Of a stretch of DNA of 58,559 bases, positions 53,919-58,559 are shown piece by piece. Every line of letters begins with the position of its first letter. Position 1 is the first letter of the stretch. The stretch is taken from assembly GCA_035527535.1 (NCBI GenBank), contig DATLAK010000149.1, positions 1-58,559 of the forward strand, given 5' to 3'. This stretch comes from Armatimonadota bacterium. Its GTDB lineage: Bacteria; Armatimonadota; Hebobacteria; GCA-020354555; CP070648. Below the pieces are notes generated by a model. The model saw only the letters and a list, made by a program, of their open reading frames with translations. It did not search any database and had not been told where the DNA came from. Position numbers and translations under genes: made by a program.

Positions 53919-55970
53919 ATGCCTCCCGCCCACGACTTGCCCCGCGCATGGGTGCGCCCGGTGAACCCGGAGGAGTATCCGGGGTTTGCGAAGCGTCCGG
54001 TCAAGCCGGTCACCCGTGCGGACCTCGATAACCAGTTTCATACCACGGCGATGCGCGCCTTCAACCTCGACCGCGCGCCGCAGGCGCCGGCCCACGAGTT
54101 TCGCATTACCGATATCAAAGAGACCCTCGATCTCTATACCAGGGACTATGACTTCGGGCGCGCCATCTGGCCGAACTGGGCATTCCTGTTCGCGGAGAAC
54201 TGGCGCGAGGCGATTGATGAGATGGCCGCGCGCGAGCTCTACCTGTTTGACGTCTGGAACTACTGCCCGTCGGGCCCGTTCGAGCGCTTCGGTTGCTCGG
54301 AGTACCGCGTCCCCGACGACGTGCACCACTACCTCCTGCAACAGATGGGCCCCCGTTTCCTCGGTTATGACAACGGCGAACAGGATGGGCGCTACATCGG
54401 CGGCTACGCCAAGCTGGTGTGCCCCGCTCCGGTCACGCGGCGCCAGGCGTATGATGCGTTTTGCCAGTATTTTCGCCAGCTCGGCGACGACCTGCAAAAC
54501 TACCTCACCGCGCTCAACAGCCTGACCTTCCCGCACTACTTCGCCCAGTTGGGCAACCACCGGCTGCTCGGGACCGAGAGCGCGCAGGCGCTACCCAGCG
54601 TCCCCATGTGGTATGCCTTTATCCGCGGCGCGGGCAAGCAATACGGCCTGCTGTGGTTCGGCAACGCCAGCGTGTGGAACCGCTGGGGCGCGAAGTCGCT
54701 CGCTGACCTCAACGCCGAAGACACCACTGCGTCCGGCTTCCTCAGGGGCCCCACCGCGGGCACCAGCATGAGCTTGCTGCGCCGCCTGTGGTATGTCCTC
54801 GTCATGTACGGCAGCGTCATCATGGGCTTCGAGTCGGGGCACCTGGGCAGCGCGACCGAGGAGCGCACAGTCAACGGCGTCAAGCGGCAAGTGCCGGTGC
54901 TGACCGACATCGGCCGCGAGCATCTCCGCGGCGCGCGCTGGTGCGCCGCGCATCCGCACCGGGGTGAGCAGCACACCCCCGTCGCCCTGCTGTGGGACTT
55001 CCACGCGGGGTGGGCGCCCCCGCGCCACCTGTACACGGGTGATACGCATCTCGTGTGGGGCAACATGCCCTACGAAAAGGGCGACCACCAGATTGATCTG
55101 CTCTTGCGCGAGCTCTACCCGCATTACGAGGACGCGGGTTTCTACCACAGCGAGCGCGGCTTCTTGACCGCGACTCCCTGCGGCGATTCGTTCGACATCC
55201 TGCTGTCGGATGCGTCCGAAGAGATTCTCAATCACTATGAATGTGTGGTCGTGCTCGGCGAGACGCGCATCGAAGGAGAGCTGCTGGGCAGACTATCGCG
55301 CTACCTCGAGCGCGGCGGGCAGGTGGTGGCGTGCGCCAACCAGCTCGGCGCGGAGGCGCAGGCGCGGTTCGGGGTCGAGGTCGGCGCAGTCGAGGAGGCC
55401 TACCACGCCATCATCGAGGGGCACCCATGGCCGATCAACGAATCGCCTTTCCGCATGCACCGCCTGACGTGCGATCCCGCGGCTGAGGTGATCGCGCGCA
55501 CGCGCCAGGGCGCGCCCCTCGTCGTGCGCAGCAATCATGCGACCGGCGGCTCGACCCTGCTTTTCGCGGCGGAATTCTTCCTCACCAACCCCACGCTCGC
55601 CCCCGAACACATCCACAACGAGATCGAGCAGCCGCTGCCCTCGCCCTATGCCATCCTCGAACACGTGAAGGCGATCCTGCTGCCCTACCTGCGTTCCTCT
55701 AATCTGGTTGCGGTGGAGGGGTCACCCATCCAGTTCCTGGTCAATGTCACCGAGCGCGCCGACCGCCTGGTGGTGACCCTGTGCAACAACTCCGCCGAGC
55801 CTTGGGAGGGTGCGCTTCGCCCCCGGCGCGCGCGCGTGCGAGAGGCGACCGATTGGATGACCGACCGACCGCTGCCGGGCGGCGACTGCGTGCGGGTGCA
55901 GGTGCCGCCGCTGGAGGTGGTGGTCGTCGAGCTGCTGCTCGACGGTGCGGCATTCGAGGTCCGGCAGTGA
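53919..55970 (+). CDS. Glycosidase-like protein of unknown specificity
   Basis: A 683-residue protein with no signal peptide. The middle (NWREAIDEMAARELYLFDVWNY, then the WGNMPYEKGDHQIDLLLREL stretch) suggests a TIM-barrel glycosidase fold, and residues about 425-500 (ILLSDASEEILNHYECVVVLGE, then LERGGQVVACANQLGAEA) resemble the trimerisation, Rossmann-like domain of GH42-type beta-galactosidases. I cannot place catalytic residues, so the activity is inferred. The stop overlaps the next gene by 4 bp. GGAG lies 11 bases before the ATG. Confidence 0.65.
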   Translation: MPPAHDLPRAWVRPVNPEEYPGFAKRPVKPVTRADLDNQFHTTAMRAFNLDRAPQAPAHEFRITDIKETLDLYTRDYDFGRAIWPNWAFLFAENWREAIDEMAARELYLFDVWNYCPSGPFERFGCSEYRVPDDVHHYLLQQMGPRFLGYDNGEQDGRYIGGYAKLVCPAPVTRRQAYDAFCQYFRQLGDDLQNYLTALNSLTFPHYFAQLGNHRLLGTESAQALPSVPMWYAFIRGAGKQYGLLWFGNASVWNRWGAKSLADLNAEDTTASGFLRGPTAGTSMSLLRRLWYVLVMYGSVIMGFESGHLGSATEERTVNGVKRQVPVLTDIGREHLRGARWCAAHPHRGEQHTPVALLWDFHAGWAPPRHLYTGDTHLVWGNMPYEKGDHQIDLLLRELYPHYEDAGFYHSERGFLTATPCGDSFDILLSDASEEILNHYECVVVLGETRIEGELLGRLSRYLERGGQVVACANQLGAEAQARFGVEVGAVEEAYHAIIEGHPWPINESPFRMHRLTCDPAAEVIARTRQGAPLVVRSNHATGGSTLLFAAEFFLTNPTLAPEHIHNEIEQPLPSPYAILEHVKAILLPYLRSSNLVAVEGSPIQFLVNVTERADRLVVTLCNNSAEPWEGALRPRRARVREATDWMTDRPLPGGDCVRVQVPPLEVVVVELLLDGAAFEVRQ

Positions 55971-56839
55971 AGGACCCCCGGCGCGAGTTGATGCACGCGG
56001 CTGCGGTCGCGACAGGCGCGGCGGCGCTCGCTGCCGAGCCGGTCCTCGGCGTGGAAGGAGATGATGCAATGTCGCCCGCGGTCAACCCCGTTTACCTCAC
56101 CGGCTCGAGCGAAGGATGGCCCCTGAAGCAATTGGCGGCGGCGGGCTACCGCGGCCTGGAATTGACCCCCGCCTGCCTCGATAACCTCTCCCACTGGCAG
56201 CCGGCGGCAAGAAAGGCCGGCCTGCGCGCCTTGTGCGTCAATGCCATGGACGAGCTGCGCCCGTACCTGACGGGCAGCCTGTCGGACGCGGTCGAGCGCC
56301 GCCGCCGCGACACCCTGCGCCGGCTCCTGTGCACCCTGGCGAAAATGCGCGAGCAGGGGATTCCCTTTCTAGTGGTCGCACCGAGCCGCCTCGCTGAGGT
56401 TTACCAGTCGGTGGACGAGGCGCGCCCTTTGCTGGTCGAAAGCCTGCGCGAGCTGGCGGCGGCAGGAGACACGACGATTCTGCTCGTAGCGGCGCCGTTT
56501 CGCCTGTTCGCCTCCTCCGCCGAGACCGCCGCGATAGTGGATGAGGTGAACCGGCCCAATGTCGCCGCGGCCCTCGATGTCGGCCACGCGCTGCTGAGCG
56601 ACGAGAGGCCGGCCGCCGCGGCGAAGAGGCTAGGCAAGCGGCTGCGCTACGTGCAGGTGCATGACGCGGATATTCGCCCCGGCGTCATGCGCCTCGACCG
56701 CCATCTGCCATTGGGCGACGGATCGCTGGAAAAGGAAGAGGTCCGCGCCGCCGTGGGTGTGCGGCCGTTTGCCGTCGGCATCACCCCCGCCGCAGATCCC
56801 CTTGACACCGCCCGCGCGGCGCTGCGTTGGCTGGGGTAG
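55967..56839 (+). CDS. Sugar phosphate isomerase/epimerase-type TIM-barrel protein
   Basis: From GTG 55967 (GTGA overlap, GAGGT upstream) the product has 290 residues. The first ~33 contain RRELMHAAAVATGAAALAAEP, reminiscent of a twin-arginine leader. An ATG at 56069 with AAGGAG upstream would give a leaderless 256-residue form. The core NPVYLTGSSEGWPLKQLAAAGYRGLELTP, then ALDVGHAL, VQVHDAD and HLPLGDGSL, matches AP-endonuclease-2-type isomerases/epimerases with metal ligands E, D, H. It is coupled to the glycosidase-like gene, so a role in processing its sugar product is plausible. Confidence 0.8.
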   Translation: MKDPRRELMHAAAVATGAAALAAEPVLGVEGDDAMSPAVNPVYLTGSSEGWPLKQLAAAGYRGLELTPACLDNLSHWQPAARKAGLRALCVNAMDELRPYLTGSLSDAVERRRRDTLRRLLCTLAKMREQGIPFLVVAPSRLAEVYQSVDEARPLLVESLRELAAAGDTTILLVAAPFRLFASSAETAAIVDEVNRPNVAAALDVGHALLSDERPAAAAKRLGKRLRYVQVHDADIRPGVMRLDRHLPLGDGSLEKEEVRAAVGVRPFAVGITPAADPLDTARAALRWLG

Positions 56840-56845
56840 GGGCGA

Positions 56846-56957
56846 CCTGGCGGATGGGCCTGCGGGCGGCGCGCCGGATTACCACTTCTGGTAGCGACTG
56901 TAATTCCGAGCGAGGCGAGGCATCGCGTCGTCACGAGACCTTCGCGGATTGACGCAG
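56846..56957 (+). repeat. Decayed groEL 3'-end copy B
   Basis: CGGCGCGCC-GATTACCACTTCT encodes AGGAPDYHFW, closely like GGGAPDYDF at the end of GroEL, and is followed, as in the original, by TAGCGACTG, ATTCCGAGCGA, CACGAGACCTTCG and GGATTGACGCAG. The similarity to 53613-53750 extends over about 112 bp. The rest of the 56840-57164 gap is open in the ADH frame but shows no recognised domain. Confidence 0.8.
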
Positions 56958-57164
56958 CTCCATCGGCAGTACGACGCAGACCTCGCGAGCGATGTGCCGG
57001 CCGAAGGATTCCTCGGCTGGGACGCGATGACGGTAGATGTTCCGAAGGACGAATCCGCCATCGTCTGCATGCACTTCGCGAACTTCGGCCTGGACGAGAG
57101 GCTGCCCTACGGTCCGGAGACGTTTTCACCCTCCGGTACCGGGTGCAAGAATAAGTACTTCAGG

Positions 57165-58214
57165 ATGGCCGCCATGAGAGCCATGAGGCTGACCGGGATT
57201 CGCCGGATGGAGATGATGGAGGTCCCCACGCCCCGTATCACCGCCGACGACCAGGTCCTGATCAAGATGGCCGTGGTGGGGGTCTGCGGTTCCGACGTGC
57301 ATTACTACGGTCAGGGACGCATCGGCCGCCAGGTCGTCGAGTATCCTTTCACCGTTGGACACGAGGGCGCGGGCGTCGTCCAGGAAGTCGGAGCCGCGGT
57401 CACCCGGGTGAGGCCCGGCGACCGCGTAGCCATCGAGCCTGCGATGTCGTGCCGGGGGTGCGACCAGTGCCTCGCCGGGCGGCCCCACACCTGCCGGAAC
57501 CTGCGCTTCCTCGGCTGCCCCGGGCAGGCCCAGGGGTGCCTTTCCGAGTACCTGGTGATGCCGGAGACGAGCTGCTTCCCGATCGCTGCCAGTCTCACTC
57601 TGGACGAGGCGACGCTGTCCGAGCCGCTGGCGATCGGCGTTTATGCGGTCAAGCAAGCGATCCCCATGCGAGGGGCGAAGATAGGCATACTCGGCGCCGG
57701 GCCCATCGGCCTGAGCGTCTTGCTGTGCGCCAGGGGGCAGGGAGCGGCGGCGATCTATGTAACCGACAAGCTCGACGAACGCCTGGCGTGGGCGACGAAG
57801 ATGGGCGCCGACTGGGTCGGCAACCCCGACCGGCGCGATGTGGTGGCTGCGGTCAGCGAGCGCGAGCCGGGGGGGCTCAGCGCGGTCTTCGAGTGCTGCG
57901 GCGACCAGGAGGCCCTCGACCAGGCGGTGGAGATGCTGACGCCGGGCGGCAAGCTCATGCTGATCGGCATACCGGCCACCCAGGAGCGGGTCTCTTTCGA
58001 CCCCGACAGCCTGCGCCACAAGGAGATCTGCATCCAGAATGTCCGGCGCCAGAATCACTGCGTCCAGCTCGCGCTGGATATGCTGGCGCGCAAGGACTGC
58101 GATGGCAAGGTGATGATCACGCATCGCTTCAGGTTCGAGCGTAGCAACGAAGCGCTTGACCTCGTCGCCGGCTACCGCGATGGCGTGGTCAAGGCGATGA
58201 TAGACATCGAGTGA
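57165..58214 (+). CDS. Zinc-dependent alcohol/sorbitol dehydrogenase
   Basis: The 349-residue MDR-family product has catalytic zinc residues C41 (VCGSDVHYYG) and H66-E67 (GHEGAG), a structural zinc site of four cysteines (CRGCDQCLAGRPHTC) and the NAD loop GAGPIGL. The closest pattern is the sorbitol/xylitol/threonine dehydrogenase branch, oxidising a polyol or sugar with NAD. ATG 57165 gives the family length; ATG 57174 is possible. The frame is open back to 56949, but that extension matches no domain. Confidence 0.92.
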   Translation: MAAMRAMRLTGIRRMEMMEVPTPRITADDQVLIKMAVVGVCGSDVHYYGQGRIGRQVVEYPFTVGHEGAGVVQEVGAAVTRVRPGDRVAIEPAMSCRGCDQCLAGRPHTCRNLRFLGCPGQAQGCLSEYLVMPETSCFPIAASLTLDEATLSEPLAIGVYAVKQAIPMRGAKIGILGAGPIGLSVLLCARGQGAAAIYVTDKLDERLAWATKMGADWVGNPDRRDVVAAVSEREPGGLSAVFECCGDQEALDQAVEMLTPGGKLMLIGIPATQERVSFDPDSLRHKEICIQNVRRQNHCVQLALDMLARKDCDGKVMITHRFRFERSNEALDLVAGYRDGVVKAMIDIE

Positions 58215-58425
58215 CTTGACGCCGCGCCCTGCTATCTCTCGTGGCGCGTCCTTTAGCACGCGCAGCAGATCAATCCGGGTCTCCGCATATTCCTGTCGCA
58301 ACCAGCGTTCATCTGAGTCAACTTGTCCGCCGGCACCTTTGTCGCAACGCAGAAGCCGGCCTTCCGCCCGGTTTCTCTAACCCAGATTATGCATTCCGAG
58401 CGTGAAGAGCTCACCCAGCGGGTGT

Positions 58426-58538
58426 GTCATCCCGAGCAACGCGAGGGATCCCCTACCGGGGTTGCTCGCGGCTGGAATCGCTGATCTTGCGCATCCCCGA
58501 TAGGGGATTCCTCGGGCGCGTCGCTTCCTCGGAATGAC
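58426..58538. repeat. Long GTCATCCCGAG inverted repeat at the right edge
   Basis: GTCATCCCGAGCAACGCGAG (from 58426) and CGCTTCCTCGGAATGAC (ending 58538), with GGATCCCCTA and TAGGGGATTC inside, form a ~110-bp imperfect hairpin. It is the largest member of this family in the window. No gene was found in 58215-58559. Confidence 0.85.
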
Positions 58539-58559
58539 ATGCCCGAAGCTTTACGCATA

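Noticed and set aside
56949-57164. 72-codon N-terminal extension of the alcohol dehydrogenase
   Set aside because: It begins in the decayed groEL repeat and matches no domain; the family length fits the start at 57165.

Overview
The window is GC-rich, tightly packed bacterial chromosome with GTG and TTG starts, a valine T-box, a CIRCE element, a tig-clpP-lon-valS block and an unusually elaborate type IV pilus/pseudopilus locus. The gene content (many prepilin-like proteins with very long C-terminal parts, giant PQQ-propeller exoproteins, abundant small palindromic repeats) recalls uncultured Armatimonadota-type or related lineages. That assignment is inference; no rRNA marker is present.

Layout. 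1-1525 (minus strand): the 5' part of serA and a class V aminotransferase, a probable serine-synthesis pair with its own promoter. 1984-4723: a promoter, tRNA-Leu(UAG), tRNA-Gly(GCC), trigger factor, ClpP and a clpX relic that has lost its AAA+ domain. 4886-10752: Lon, then valS behind a valine T-box leader. 11086-12455: yqeG and aroE, overlapping by 4 bp. 12764-18040: pilB, pilT, pilC and pilD. 18220-26349: four prepilin-like proteins and one PilX/DUF4900-like protein. 26366-27073: a REP-associated tyrosine transposase (RAYT) within its own REPs. 27100-38127: two giant secreted proteins of about 1,700 and 1,960 residues. 38296-44673: pilM, N, O, P, a short STN-domain protein and a secretin. 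44757-50106: aroC, an aroK-aroB fusion, a zinc-ribbon membrane protein, a PHP hydrolase and an MFS transporter. 50169-53657: a RuBisCO-like protein and CIRCE-controlled groES-groEL. 53919-58214: a glycosidase-like protein, a sugar isomerase/epimerase-type protein and a zinc alcohol dehydrogenase.

The pilus genes form a complete machine: extension ATPase, retraction ATPase, platform, peptidase, alignment complex and secretin. Placing the prepilin-like proteins and the giant exported proteins between its two halves suggests a dedicated pseudopilus or surface-display apparatus (inference). The shikimate genes are split between aroE and aroC-aroKB.

The most unusual feature is the density of small structured repeats. 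(a) A CTAG-rich multi-hairpin element of 111 bp occurs in two identical copies, and a relative occupies the loop of the valS T-box terminator. (b) RAYT-linked REPs. (c) A GTCATTCCGAG palindromic family, including copies between groES and groEL and at a pseudopilin start codon. (d) Palindromic repeats inserted in frame, three times in valS and once in the RuBisCO-like gene. (e) A decayed second copy of the groEL 3' end that brackets a two-gene cassette. With the clpX deletion and a partial pilP duplication, the window reads as a genome actively remodelled by small repeats.
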